A stretch of DNA of 64,000 bases, taken from positions 62,001 through 126,000 of the forward strand of contig NZ_JADOBI010000003.1 of NCBI RefSeq assembly GCF_015644585.1, given 5' to 3'. Source of the stretch: Rahnella laticis. Lineage in GTDB: Bacteria; Pseudomonadota; Gammaproteobacteria; Enterobacterales; Enterobacteriaceae. Position 1 is the stretch's first letter. Each line of letters opens with the position of its first letter. The notes under the pieces are model-generated. The model saw only the letters and a program-made list of their open reading frames with translations, had not been told where the DNA came from and ran no database searches. Below are positions 9,598-17,775 of the stretch, piece by piece. The position numbers and the translations under genes are program-made.

Positions 9598-9872
9598 GAA
9601 CGTTCGGCTCGAATGCGCCGGAGCTCTTTCGGATCCGCAATCAGCGGCCGGTAAATTTCGATCCGATCACCGTCGCTCACCGTATCCACCAATTTTACGG
9701 GCCGGCTGTAAATCCCCAGCTTGTTCCTCTTTAAATCAATGTCCTGACGCAGTTCAAGCAAGCCAGAAGCAATAACAGCCTGTTCAACATTGCTGCCTTC
9801 TTCCAGTTTGACGGTTCGCAGGTACTGACGTTCTGGCAACGCGTAGACCACTTCAACGCGGATCTCAGACAC
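9588..9872 (-). CDS. rnfH: RnfH/YfjF family protein (UPF0125)
   Basis: Small ubiquitin-like-fold protein of unknown function, often named RnfH and found next to ratA. Conserved blocks [20 protein letters not shown] and [20 protein letters not shown] are present. The GTG at 9872 is chosen because it gives a family-length 94-residue protein and is preceded by AGAGG; the longer frame adds an N-terminal piece unlike the family. It overlaps the end of ratA by eight bases, so the two are translationally coupled. Some authors suggest ratA-rnfH is toxin-antitoxin-like; the sequence does not decide this. Confidence 0.88.
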   Translation of the reverse strand: MSEIRVEVVYALPERQYLRTVKLEEGSNVEQAVIASGLLELRQDIDLKRNKLGIYSRPVKLVDTVSDGDRIEIYRPLIADPKELRRIRAERSKK

Positions 9873-10299
9873 TGTAAACCTCTTTTGCACGCAAAGTGAA
9901 AGCCTGAACCATGCTTCCTGCCAGCTCTTTGAAGATTTTACCGAACGCAAGCTCAATCAGCTTATTCGTGAACTCGAAATCCAGACTGAGCTGAACTTTG
10001 CAGGCTTCAGGGCTCAGTTCAATGAAATCCCACCCGCCGGTTAGTTTCCGGAAAGGGCCATCAACCAGTTGCATATCAATGCGTTTATTGCTTATAAGCG
10101 TATTTTTTGTGGTAAACGTTTTACTGATGCCTGCTTTAGAAACATCGACAGCGGCCGTCATAGACGTGCCACTGTTTTCTAAAATCCGACTGCCGGTACA
10201 ACCGGGCAGAAATTGCGGGTAAGCATCGACATCATTTACTAGGGTGTACATCTGTTCCACGCTGAACGGCACAAGCGCAGAACGACTTATCTGTGGCAT
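9865..10299 (-). CDS. ratA: START-domain protein RatA (ribosome association toxin / CoQ-binding family)
   Basis: Member of the polyketide cyclase/START family. In E. coli it was described as blocking 70S assembly; eukaryotic Coq10 homologues bind ubiquinone. The conserved [17 protein letters not shown] start, [15 protein letters not shown] and [10 protein letters not shown] blocks are present over 144 residues. It lies opposite to smpB, as in E. coli, and is first in a two-gene unit with rnfH. Confidence 0.92.
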   Translation of the reverse strand: MPQISRSALVPFSVEQMYTLVNDVDAYPQFLPGCTGSRILENSGTSMTAAVDVSKAGISKTFTTKNTLISNKRIDMQLVDGPFRKLTGGWDFIELSPEACKVQLSLDFEFTNKLIELAFGKIFKELAGSMVQAFTLRAKEVYSV

Positions 10300-10455
10300 A
10301 TCATTTTCCAGGAGTCATAAAACGTACAGATAATACCATTTATCTGCGCGGTAATAAAAACTACGAAGCACAGCGCGCTACAAACAGGAAAAACATCTGA
10401 CTCTGACCGCGTGGGGATTTCATTCGGCATCGCTTACAGTATAATAAGTGTCACT

Positions 10456-10938
10456 ATGACAAAGAAAAAAGCACATAAACCCGGTTCCGCGACTATCGCG
10501 ATGAACAAACGCGCTCGCCATGAATACTTCATCGAAGATGAGATCGAGGCGGGGCTTGCTTTGCAGGGATGGGAAGTCAAATCGATGCGTGCTGGTAAAG
10601 CAAACATCACTGACAGCTATGTCACATTCCGCGACGGTGAAGCCTTTTTATTCGGCGCAACCATTCAACCTCTCAACGTGGCGTCAAGTCATGTGGTTTG
10701 TGATCCGACCCGCACAAGAAAATTACTGCTGAACAAACGTGAGTTAGAGACGCTGTTCGGTAAAGTGACACGCGATGGTTACACCGTCGTCGCGCTTTCC
10801 ATGTACTGGAAAAATGCCTGGTCAAAAGTGAAAATCGGCCTGGCAAAAGGTAAGAAAGAGCACGACAAGCGCGATGATATTAAAGATCGTGAGTGGAAAG
10901 TAGACAAAGCACGTATCATGAAGAACTCAAACCGCTAA
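10456..10938 (+). CDS. smpB: SsrA-binding protein SmpB
   Basis: Partner protein of tmRNA in ribosome rescue; it mimics the tRNA anticodon arm. From the ATG at 10456 it has 160 residues, identical in length to E. coli. The beta-barrel core with [18 protein letters not shown] and [14 protein letters not shown], and the basic C-terminal tail ([11 protein letters not shown] onward) that reads the mRNA channel, are present. It directly precedes ssrA, its RNA partner. Confidence 0.97.
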   Translation: MTKKKAHKPGSATIAMNKRARHEYFIEDEIEAGLALQGWEVKSMRAGKANITDSYVTFRDGEAFLFGATIQPLNVASSHVVCDPTRTRKLLLNKRELETLFGKVTRDGYTVVALSMYWKNAWSKVKIGLAKGKKEHDKRDDIKDREWKVDKARIMKNSNR

Positions 10939-10964
10939 GTCTCTGGCTTAGCTTGCAGTTTTTC

Positions 10965-10973
10965 TGGTATACT
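10965..10973 (+). promoter_or_regulatory. Extended -10 promoter of ssrA
   Basis: TGGTATACT (10965-10973) is an extended -10 element (TGnTATAnT) located 15 bases before the mature tmRNA 5' end. No convincing -35 box is seen at 17 bases upstream, which is usual for extended -10 promoters. Confidence 0.6.
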
Positions 10974-10987
10974 GCGAAATAGTACTT

Positions 10988-11351
10988 GGGGCTGATTCTG
11001 GATTCGACGGGATTTGCGAAGCCCAAGGAGCATGCCGAGGGGCGGTTGGCCTCGTAAAAAGCCGCAAAAAAATAGTCGCAAACGACGAAAACTACGCCCT
11101 AGCAGCTTAATACCCTGCTTAGAGCCCTCTCTCCCTAGCCTCCGCTCTTAGGACGGGGATCAAGAGAGGTCAAACCCAAAAGAGATCGCGTGGACACCTT
11201 GCCTGGGGTGAAAGCGTTAAACCCAATCAGGATAGTTTGTTAGTGGCGTGTCCATCCGCAGCTAACCGGCGAATGTAAAGATTGGACTAAGCATGTAGTG
11301 CCGACGGTGTAGTAATTTCGGACGGGGGTTCAAATCCCCCCAGCTCCACCA
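10988..11351 (+). ncRNA. ssrA: tmRNA (ssrA)
   Basis: Transfer-messenger RNA that frees stalled ribosomes and tags the incomplete protein for degradation. The 364-base sequence begins GGGGCTGATTCTGGATTCGA and ends CCAGCTCCACCA, the two ends pairing as the alanine acceptor stem. The tag frame at 11078-11110 reads ANDENYALAA then stop, as in E. coli. The T-arm GTTCAAATC is near the 3' end. The 3' end is the integration site of the element that follows; the RNA is intact up to its CCA. Confidence 0.98.
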
Positions 11352-11433
11352 AACAAGGTTTCGGTTATTACCAGATAAGGCCGTTACCGCAAAGAAAGCC
11401 GCAGCCCGCAAGGGTTTGCGGCTTTTTTATTGC
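11346..11433 (+). repeat. Left attachment site (attL), 88-bp direct repeat
   Basis: The repeat starts with CCACCA, the last six bases of tmRNA, and covers the whole ssrA terminator. It is identical to 20944-21031. Left of the repeat the two copies differ (CAGCT versus CAGC), right of it they also diverge, which sets the ends of identity. Confidence 0.93.
11394..11430 (+). terminator. ssrA terminator (left copy, inside the attachment repeat)
   Basis: AAAGCCGCA (11395-11403) pairs with TGCGGCTTT (11417-11425), followed by a T-run. An identical copy lies at 20992-21028 in the right attachment site, so ssrA keeps a terminator after integration. Confidence 0.88.
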
Positions 11434-11477
11434 CCGTTATCTGCTGGCAGACCCTGTATACAACCGGCTACTTTAGA

Positions 11478-11527
11478 TATACGTTTAGTTATACGGCCAC
11501 CATATAACTACAGAGCGTATAACTAAA
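11478..11527. promoter_or_regulatory. Left arm-type integrase sites overlapping the int start
   Basis: TTTAGTTATAC occurs at 11484-11494 and in inverse as GTATAACTAAA at 11517-11527, the latter touching the integrase ATG. The same 11-mer occurs twice near the right end. Short repeats just inside both attachment sites are the usual arm sites of tyrosine integrases; binding at the start codon could also repress int. The function is inferred from position. Confidence 0.6.
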
Positions 11528-12796
11528 ATGGCTCGAACCACTACACCACTCACCAACACAGAGATCAAAGCCGCCAAGGGCAAAGATAAAGAGCACACGT
11601 TGCAAGACGGCGGCGGCCTTTACCTTTTGGTGAAACCCAGCGGCGCGAAGATATGGCGCTTCAACTACTACCGGCCGCATAGCAAAATCCGTGCGCTGAT
11701 AAGTTTTGGCTCCTACCCTTCAATCTCTCTGGCCGATGCACGCCAGCGACGTGATAACGCAAAATCCTTACTTGCCAAGAATATTGATCCGCAAAATCAT
11801 CAGCGTGAACTTACCGAAGCTGAAACAGCGATCTCCACACATACTTTCGAGAAAGTTGCCGAAGCATGGATGCAGATTAAAAAATCTGAAATCTCTGCGG
11901 AATACGCGAAAGACGTATGGCGCTCAATCGAAAAAGATTTGTTACCCGCGTTAGGCAATCTACCCGTCAGTACAATCAGAGCGAAAACAGTGATCAGCGC
12001 CCTTGAACCCGTCTCTGCACGTGGCGCACTGGAAACCGTAAGGCGACTCAGCCAGCGCGTTAATGAAATCATGATCTATGCAGTTAACTCAGGTTTGCTT
12101 GACGCCAACCCAGCATCAGGCATTGGGCGAGCCTTCAAAAAACCAACCAAAGAGCATATGCCAACAATTCGCCCTGAGAAGCTGCCAGCTTTCTTAAAGG
12201 CGGTTTCATTAGCAAACATCGACCTCACCACCCGCTTGGTGATCAAATGGCAACTTCTGACCTTAGTCCGCCCCGCAGAAGCTGCGGAAACCGCATGGGA
12301 AGATATCGATCTCGAAAATAAAGAATGGCGTATCCCTTCGCACAAAATGAAAGGCAACCAGAAACGCAAAGCCAGTGGTTATATTCACGTCATCCCGCTA
12401 TCTGAGCCTGCGCTGGATATCCTGCAAACGCTTTCCCCACTCAGCCAGCACCGTGAACATGTTTTCCCATCGATTAAAAATCCTAAGCTACCGATGAACA
12501 GCCAGACAGCTAACGCAGCGATAAAGCGTATGGGATATCAAAATATGCTGGTTGCTCATGGCATGCGTTCAATTGCGTCTACAGCGATGAATGAAAATGG
12601 ATTTAACCCCGATGCTATAGAAGCTGCACTTTCTCACGTCGATAAGGATGAAGTACGCCGCGCTTATAACCGCAGCACTTATTTGGAACAGCGTCGGATA
12701 CTTATGGGCTGGTGGGGGGAATTTGTCGAAGCTGCCTCACAGGGTAGAACTCTGGTGCCTGAAACTTCTCGAGGTTTGAGACTGATAAACGAGTAA
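11528..12796 (+). CDS. int: P4-type tyrosine integrase
   Basis: Site-specific recombinase that inserts and excises the element. N-terminal arm-binding domain (DUF4102-like, LTNTEIKAAKGKDKEHTL..GGLYLLV, residues about 5-95), core-binding domain (about 100-200) and catalytic domain (about 205-400). Catalytic residues visible: Arg in LVRPAEAAE (about 247), His-x-x-Arg in AHGMRSIAST (about 344-347), His in LSHVDKDE, and the nucleophile Tyr in RSTYLEQRR (about 384). All look intact, so it is probably active. It reads away from ssrA next to attL; arm-type repeats overlap its start. Confidence 0.95.
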   Translation: MARTTTPLTNTEIKAAKGKDKEHTLQDGGGLYLLVKPSGAKIWRFNYYRPHSKIRALISFGSYPSISLADARQRRDNAKSLLAKNIDPQNHQRELTEAETAISTHTFEKVAEAWMQIKKSEISAEYAKDVWRSIEKDLLPALGNLPVSTIRAKTVISALEPVSARGALETVRRLSQRVNEIMIYAVNSGLLDANPASGIGRAFKKPTKEHMPTIRPEKLPAFLKAVSLANIDLTTRLVIKWQLLTLVRPAEAAETAWEDIDLENKEWRIPSHKMKGNQKRKASGYIHVIPLSEPALDILQTLSPLSQHREHVFPSIKNPKLPMNSQTANAAIKRMGYQNMLVAHGMRSIASTAMNENGFNPDAIEAALSHVDKDEVRRAYNRSTYLEQRRILMGWWGEFVEAASQGRTLVPETSRGLRLINE

Positions 12797-12887
12797 CCAA
12801 TTTGCTAACCCGTTGTTCTCTTCTATTATCTTTAAGTATCTGTATTCGATGGTAAATGATATTTAATTTAATGGCTGAGAGGTGAAC

Positions 12888-13589
12888 ATGGATCTGCTGA
12901 AAGAACATCAGTCGCAAATGATGAAATTCGTCACATTTAAAGAATCCGTTGCTCTTCTCGCCACAAAATATCCTGAAGCCACCAATAGCCAGTTAGCGGA
13001 AATCTTGCTGAGAAAAATGCTCAGAGAGGAGCGCCCTCTTTTGGAGGTCTATTTCTTATCGGCGACTAATGAAATGGTCATTTCTAGCCCTGATGCTAAT
13101 GCTCATAACAACGCGACCAGCGCTAACATTATCGAGAATATGTATGAGTGCATTATCAACGGCTCGGCATACTCTTCAGAATTCAGTAAGCATGTTTATT
13201 ATGAAATGGCTGGTCGTCGTGTATCAGTCGAAAATTACGGCTTTAAACGCGAGGCTCTGCAAAAATTCTTTCACGATATCGGACAAGACATCGATGTTTA
13301 TAAGCCAGCGCGACCGACAGCGTCTGCTGATGCGTTGCCATTTTGGAATACTCATGAAAAAGGCATGGAGACAGCGCTAAAATTTGTCGCAGGGTTGTCT
13401 ATCGCACTGGGGAAATCGGGTTCCAAATACCGACGAGGTGAGAAACTTAATCATTCTGCGATAGCCAAAGCTGCTCAAGATGCTTTGATAGACTTTAACC
13501 CTGAGGTAGAAATCGTTACCGAAAGGCAGCTAACAAACTTAATTAATGAGGCACTTAAAAAATATTCACCGCTGCTCAAAGAGTCCTGA
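12888..13589 (+). CDS. Unknown 233-residue satellite protein
   Basis: Not recognised. Soluble, no signal peptide or membrane segment, apparently alpha-helical, with a basic patch KSGSKYRRGEKLNHS near residues 173-190 and a charged C-terminus. The ATG at 12888 has GAGAGG at good spacing; an in-frame GTG lies two codons upstream. It lies between the integrase and the alpA-like regulator, a place where P4-type elements carry variable cargo. A role in defence or in element control is conceivable but nothing in the sequence shows it. Confidence 0.7.
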   Translation: MDLLKEHQSQMMKFVTFKESVALLATKYPEATNSQLAEILLRKMLREERPLLEVYFLSATNEMVISSPDANAHNNATSANIIENMYECIINGSAYSSEFSKHVYYEMAGRRVSVENYGFKREALQKFFHDIGQDIDVYKPARPTASADALPFWNTHEKGMETALKFVAGLSIALGKSGSKYRRGEKLNHSAIAKAAQDALIDFNPEVEIVTERQLTNLINEALKKYSPLLKES

Positions 13590-13736
13590 TTCGGACTTTA
13601 TTCTGACTTCAAACTCCATTTCCAAATCGTAAAAACCCCCTTCCAACAATCTTTCGCCTAGTTCCAATAACGCTTTTCACATCCTGTTTAACTATCTGCA
13701 CAAACCGGAATACGCCGGTTATTGGAGATAGCTGTC

Positions 13737-13946
13737 ATGACACTTTCAACCCGTAAAATCTTACTCAAGAAAGAAGTAAAAGCCTTCATCCGCATTAATT
13801 CCGACAGCGCGTTTCAGGAATTAATTAATGCCGGTGAGTTCCCGAAAGGTTTCAGGCTTGGTCTGCGTTTACTGGGCTGGTTTGAAGATGAAGTCGAAGA
13901 ATGGTTGATAAACCGTGTCGCAGAACGGGACGCGAATCATGACTAA
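13737..13946 (+). CDS. AlpA-family DNA-binding regulator
   Basis: A 69-residue protein with the AlpA/MerR-like winged helix pattern: KEVKAFIRINSDSAFQELINAGEFPKGFRLG followed by GWFEDEVEEWL. AlpA proteins of P4-like elements activate or repress integrase and excision. GGAGA lies upstream of the ATG at 13737; a TTG start five codons earlier is possible. Its end overlaps the next ATG (13939) by eight bases, so the following frame is probably coupled. Confidence 0.85.
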   Translation: MTLSTRKILLKKEVKAFIRINSDSAFQELINAGEFPKGFRLGLRLLGWFEDEVEEWLINRVAERDANHD

Positions 13947-14814
13947 CACCATTAATATGGTCGACAAAACGCGCGCGCACGCGAGTAAACACCGCGTACA
14001 GGTGTGGAATGCACCTCGCAAAACCCTTTCACCTTACTTGGTTAAATACTTCAGATTGGAGTATAGTCGCGCCGCTGCGGCAAAATCCGCAGCCGGGTTT
14101 CGCACCCCGTTAACCTTCAAGGCGGCACTGCGCGTATTCAAATTGCGCTCATGTGCCGCAGTCTTTGCACACCCATTGCAAATGTGGCGGCTATGCTACA
14201 TCTGTAATGTTTCAATGGTGGCTCAGATGGGGCAGCCTTCGGGCTGGCCGGTTTCCTTGAAGGCCGGTAGTGCGAACCTCGTCTGGGCTACCACCCAAGA
14301 GCTTCGCACCTCTCGTGGTAGCAATAACCGCTACTTCAAGGAGGCTGCCGAATGGCTACGATCCTCACCCAAAATCATTTCATTTCGCGCACCAGCCGTT
14401 TATTCAACGGTGTGCATCATGAATGATTTTATCAATCCAACCGATACCCTTCTCGACGCCTGGTCAATCTGTGACAGTTGCCGATTACTGGCAAACGCGC
14501 TGATTAATCCCCAAAACGCCGACTCTCAAGCCTATCTTTCCCTGATGATGCAAACCCAGCTCGAAAGCCTTGAAACGGCGCTGGCGTTACCTGTTCCTGA
14601 AAGCTGGGAAACCTTACCGCCACCGGCTGATGATGGTTTATTTGATAACACAGAACTTGAACCGTCTGAGCTGTGCGATCAGTGCCGCGCACTGAATTAC
14701 GCGCTGATTATGCTGAGCAATAAAATGGTCAAAGAGGTGATCGCCTTTGTGCTATGTGAGCGTATCGAAATGCTGAAACGTTCACTCTACGCGCCAGACG
14801 GAGAGCATCCATGA
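13939..14814 (+). CDS. Icd-like satellite reading frame running through the immunity region
   Basis: An open frame of 291 codons starts at an ATG overlapping the alpA stop. Its first part (MTNTINMVDKTRAHASKHR.. VKYFRLEYSRAAAAKSAAG) is of the type annotated as host cell division inhibitor Icd-like in P4-like elements. It is unlikely to be one protein: residues about 45-140 are the translation of a structured antisense-RNA region, and the last 131 codons have their own start at 14419. Possibly a leader whose translation is cut short by the immunity RNA, as in P4. The frame is real; that the full product is made is doubtful. Confidence 0.4.
   Translation: MTNTINMVDKTRAHASKHRVQVWNAPRKTLSPYLVKYFRLEYSRAAAAKSAAGFRTPLTFKAALRVFKLRSCAAVFAHPLQMWRLCYICNVSMVAQMGQPSGWPVSLKAGSANLVWATTQELRTSRGSNNRYFKEAAEWLRSSPKIISFRAPAVYSTVCIMNDFINPTDTLLDAWSICDSCRLLANALINPQNADSQAYLSLMMQTQLESLETALALPVPESWETLPPPADDGLFDNTELEPSELCDQCRALNYALIMLSNKMVKEVIAFVLCERIEMLKRSLYAPDGEHP
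14095..14309 (+). promoter_or_regulatory. P4-type immunity circuit: seqA and seqC targets around the antisense RNA
   Basis: The single-stranded region of the antisense RNA contains GTGCGAACCTC (seqB, 14270-14280). Its complement GAGGTTCGCAC is matched 10/11 downstream at 14299-14309 (seqC) and 9/11 upstream at 14095-14105 (seqA). In P4, pairing of seqB with seqA and seqC stops transcription of the replication operon. A hairpin CTGCGG-CAAAAT-CCGCAG lies just upstream at about 14075-14092, after a TATAGT box. Confidence 0.7.
14217..14295 (+). ncRNA. C4/CI-type antisense immunity RNA of the satellite
   Basis: The sequence folds as the C4 RNA of phages P1/P7 and the CI RNA of P4: outer stem GGTGG (14217-14221) with CCACC (14291-14295) extended by CAGA/TCTG, a first hairpin CAGCC-TTCG-GGCTG (14233-14246), a second hairpin closed by CCGG/CCGG (about 14248-14267), then a single-stranded stretch holding the antisense seqB. 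It lies upstream of the replication gene, as in P4, and probably keeps the element silent. Confidence 0.8.
14352..14426 (+). CDS. 24-codon leader ORF coupled to the next gene
   Basis: ATG at 14352 is preceded by a strong AAGGAGG and opens a 24-codon frame beginning MATILTQNHF. The start is like that of small proteins found at this place in other P4-like elements, but here the frame ends early at a TGA (14424-14426). It overlaps the ATG of the 131-residue gene (14419) by eight bases, so it may act as a coupling leader, or be a truncated remnant. Confidence 0.4.
   Translation: MATILTQNHFISRTSRLFNGVHHE
14419..14814 (+). CDS. Unknown 131-residue satellite protein upstream of the primase
   Basis: Not recognised. 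Acidic and mostly helical, with two CDSCR/CDQCR-like cysteine pairs: ICDSCRLLANAL near residue 15 and LCDQCRALNYAL near residue 95, suggesting two similar helical units or a metal site. It lies in the position of the small regulatory genes of P4 (between immunity region and alpha gene). Its end overlaps the primase ATG by four bases (ATGA), so both are made from one operon. It shares its frame with the long Icd-like frame. Confidence 0.6.
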   Translation: MNDFINPTDTLLDAWSICDSCRLLANALINPQNADSQAYLSLMMQTQLESLETALALPVPESWETLPPPADDGLFDNTELEPSELCDQCRALNYALIMLSNKMVKEVIAFVLCERIEMLKRSLYAPDGEHP

Positions 14815-17441
14815 AAACTATTGATGCTATCCGCCAGACAACTGAACAGGCTCGGCACCGCTGGCACAGCGTGCTAAATACGCTTTCAATCGATGTTCCC
14901 GCGTCGGCCAGTCATCACGCTTCATGCCCTGCCTGTGGCGGTGAAGATCGTTTTCGTTTTGATAATCTCGAAGGCAGAGGCACTTACTTTTGCAACCAGT
15001 GCGGCGCTGGTGATGGGCTGGATTTAGTCATGAAAGTGAAAGACTGTCCGGCGAAGAAAGCCGCCGAACTGGTAGCCAGCACTCTGAAGAAAACGGTAAA
15101 CGCGCCAGCCATAAAGTTAACGGTTAAGGCTGTGCCTTTTGCTGGCACTTATGCCCGCATGCTGTCTTTGTCTTCGCAGGGCGAATCGGATTATCTGAAA
15201 CAAAAAGGTTTAAACCACTTTTCATTTCCGATACTGGCCGCAGGGCAAATTTTACTGGGGCTGACTGACGATTCCGGAGAGATCACTGCTGCGCAAACTA
15301 TCCGGCCAGATGGGGCTAAATGTCTCCTCAAAGGCTCGGAGAAAAAGGGGGCGTTTTACCTTGTTCCCTGTGAACAGGATACGCCGCAAACCGTCATTCT
15401 GGCCGAAGGGTTAGCGACAGCACTCAGCGCAAGCCTGATACGCCCTGATGCCCTTTGTGTGGTTGCCATCGATGCCGGAAATCTCCTGCCTGTGGCGGAA
15501 ATCATGCGCCGAAAACACCCACAGGCAAAAATCATCATTGCCGCAGATAACGATGTTTACCCCGATAAATCTAACATCGGAATGCTTGCCGCTGAGAAAG
15601 CCGCTGAGGCGGTTTCCGGCTGGATTGCGCTACCGCCCACGCTGGATAAATCCGACTGGGATGATCACCGACAGCAGCACGGCATTACGCGGTGTGCGGC
15701 CGCGTTCAATGCATCGCTCTATCAACCTCAGGAGCACGCTATGAAAAATGCTTTTCCGCTGAAACCTTATGTGGATGTGCGGCCAGATGGCTTGTACTGG
15801 ATTGAACCAAGCACAAATATTCACAGCGGCGAAAGGATTGATCGCGAAAGCTGGCTGAGTAACCCGATTGATGTAATTGGGATTGGTGCAAGTGAAACGG
15901 AACGCTACCTGATATTAGAGGCAATTCCTGCGGGAGATATGGCCTCACACATCGAAGCAATGCCAATGAGTGAAGTCGGTGAGCGTGAAGGCTGGGCGCG
16001 GTTACGTCGCAATGGGCTACGTGTAACGGCAAAAGGTAACCTGAGAGCGATTCTCGCCGACCATCTCTCGCAAAGTAAAAGCAATCAGCAATGGTCTGTT
16101 ACCGATTCTACAGGCTGGCAATGCGGTGCTTATCTGATGCCGGATGGAACCTTGATTGGCGAACCAGCCACGCCGGTATTCTTCAATGGTAAGTCAGGCA
16201 CGGCCAAAGGTTATGGCGTAAAAGGGACTCCAGATAGCTGGCGCGATAACGTGGCAGCTCTGGCGCGGGGTAACCCTTCCATGATGCTGGCAATAGGTTG
16301 TGCGCTCACAGCACCACTTATCGGGCTGGTGGGTGCGGATGGTTTCGGGGTACACCTTTTCGGCGGATCATCATCTGGCAAAACAACCACCGGCAATGCG
16401 GCCACAAGCCTTTACGGCGAACCGGAGGCACTGAAGCTGACGTGGAACTCCACGGCGCTAGGATTAATCAACGAGGCTGCCGCCCATAATGATGGTTTTA
16501 TGCCGCTGGATGAAATTGGACAGGGTAGTAACCGCCGCGCCGTCGCCGAATCTGCCTATGCGCTGTTTAACGGCGTTGGAAAGATTCAGGGCGCAAAAGA
16601 AGGCGGCAACCGTGATTTAAAACGCTGGCGGGCGATGGCCTTCAGCACTGGTGAAACGGATCTGGAAAGTTATCTCTCGGCTGAAGGCCATAAAGTTAAT
16701 GCAGGGCAACTGGTGCGCCTGCTCAACGTTCCTATCAGCAAAGCAAGCCAGTTTCATCACTATGCAGATGGACAGGCACACGCCGCCGCCATGTGCGATG
16801 CCTGCAATACTAACTATGGTGCAACTGGCCGTGCATGGATTGCCTTTCTCGCCAGCCAGAAAAAAAGGTTCATCAGAGAAACAGCGCTGATTTACCAGCG
16901 CCAGTGGTTAGCCGGACTGGATGTCAGTGCGGGGGAGCAGGTCAAACGCGTTGCCGTGCGTTTCTCTCTTCTGGAAACCGCTATGGTGCTGGCGACGCCT
17001 TTCACTAGGTGGCCTGTCGAAGAGGCTCACGACGCTTTACAGCAAAGTTTTAATGCGTGGGTTAATGAGTTTGGTATGGAAAACCGCGAAGTAAAAACGT
17101 GGGTAGAAAGTACTGATTACTTTTTACAGCGTTTTGGTAAAAGCCGTTATCTGGATTACTACAATCACAGCCAGCGAGAAGACTCTGTCAAAGATTTAGC
17201 CGGATATTGGGTGACTCACCCCAGCGGCGAGGGGCTGATATACCACACATGGCCTGAAGTATTTCGTAATGAAATTGCCAAAGGTTTTAACCCCACGGCT
17301 GTAGCTCAGGGGTTGGCTGATGTCGGTATGCTGGAAAAGCCTTTGAAAGGGATCAGCAAAAAAACGCTAAGCATTAACGGCAAACAGGAACGTTTTGTGG
17401 TGCTAAGGCGTTCCAGCAGTGAAGGAAAAGAAACTGAATAA
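14811..17441 (+). CDS. Satellite primase-helicase (zinc ribbon, Toprim, DUF927 ATPase)
   Basis: Replication protein comparable to P4 alpha. A P4-type zinc-binding domain has Cys39, Cys42, Cys61 and Cys64 (CPACGGEDRFRF .. FCNQCGAGDGL). A Toprim fold follows with VILAEGLATAL (about 193-203) and IIIAADND (about 241), the primase catalytic centre. From about residue 310 comes a DUF927-type helicase/ATPase with Walker A FGGSSSGKTT (about 516-525) and Walker B MPLDEIGQG (about 563-571). In many elements the halves are separate genes; here they are fused in 876 residues. The gene ends just before the iteron array, the likely origin. Confidence 0.92.
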   Translation: MKTIDAIRQTTEQARHRWHSVLNTLSIDVPASASHHASCPACGGEDRFRFDNLEGRGTYFCNQCGAGDGLDLVMKVKDCPAKKAAELVASTLKKTVNAPAIKLTVKAVPFAGTYARMLSLSSQGESDYLKQKGLNHFSFPILAAGQILLGLTDDSGEITAAQTIRPDGAKCLLKGSEKKGAFYLVPCEQDTPQTVILAEGLATALSASLIRPDALCVVAIDAGNLLPVAEIMRRKHPQAKIIIAADNDVYPDKSNIGMLAAEKAAEAVSGWIALPPTLDKSDWDDHRQQHGITRCAAAFNASLYQPQEHAMKNAFPLKPYVDVRPDGLYWIEPSTNIHSGERIDRESWLSNPIDVIGIGASETERYLILEAIPAGDMASHIEAMPMSEVGEREGWARLRRNGLRVTAKGNLRAILADHLSQSKSNQQWSVTDSTGWQCGAYLMPDGTLIGEPATPVFFNGKSGTAKGYGVKGTPDSWRDNVAALARGNPSMMLAIGCALTAPLIGLVGADGFGVHLFGGSSSGKTTTGNAATSLYGEPEALKLTWNSTALGLINEAAAHNDGFMPLDEIGQGSNRRAVAESAYALFNGVGKIQGAKEGGNRDLKRWRAMAFSTGETDLESYLSAEGHKVNAGQLVRLLNVPISKASQFHHYADGQAHAAAMCDACNTNYGATGRAWIAFLASQKKRFIRETALIYQRQWLAGLDVSAGEQVKRVAVRFSLLETAMVLATPFTRWPVEEAHDALQQSFNAWVNEFGMENREVKTWVESTDYFLQRFGKSRYLDYYNHSQREDSVKDLAGYWVTHPSGEGLIYHTWPEVFRNEIAKGFNPTAVAQGLADVGMLEKPLKGISKKTLSINGKQERFVVLRRSSSEGKETE

Positions 17442-17463
17442 GAATGGTACACGTGAGGAAATA

Positions 17464-17721
17464 GGGTCGGTTAGGTGGGTTAAGTCGGGTAATTAGTGTT
17501 ATCTATTGAAAAATATAGTTTTTATCTAATGAATTTACCCGACCTTTAACCGACTTTGCCCCCATTTAACCGACCTTCTGAATTCGCTCTCGATAATCTA
17601 ACCGACCTGAAAGAGATTTAACCGACCTTTAAAAATGCTAAGTCGGGTAAATTAATCGAATTAATTTAAATAAAATCAGTGTATTGCGTGAGTTAACCGA
17701 CTTAACCCACCTAACCGACCC
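17464..17721. repeat. Iteron array inside a 25-bp inverted repeat: probable replication origin
   Basis: The gap after the primase has ten copies of the nonamer YTAACCGAC / TTACCCGAC. Forward copies: 17535-17543, 17546-17554, 17566-17574, 17598-17606, 17618-17626 and two in the right arm. Reverse copies: two in the left arm and 17642-17650. The outer arms (17464-17488 and 17697-17721) are a perfect 25-bp inverted repeat. Between them lie A+T-rich stretches. P4 likewise has repeats next to alpha that the alpha protein binds. Confidence 0.8.
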
Positions 17722-17775
17722 ACTTTTGTATAACTATACAGAAGCTTGGAATTTGTATTAAAAAGGAGTTTGACC

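Noticed and set aside
13915-14814. Single 299-codon protein from 13915
   Set aside because: The frame passes through a strongly structured antisense RNA region and includes an independent, well-supported start at 14419; a start at 13915 also lies inside alpA.
17464-17721. Nonamer repeats considered as a CRISPR array or phage operator set
   Set aside because: Units are too short and too irregularly spaced for CRISPR; operator function for the Ner-like protein is possible, but the number of copies, the bounding inverted repeat and the primase next door favour an origin.
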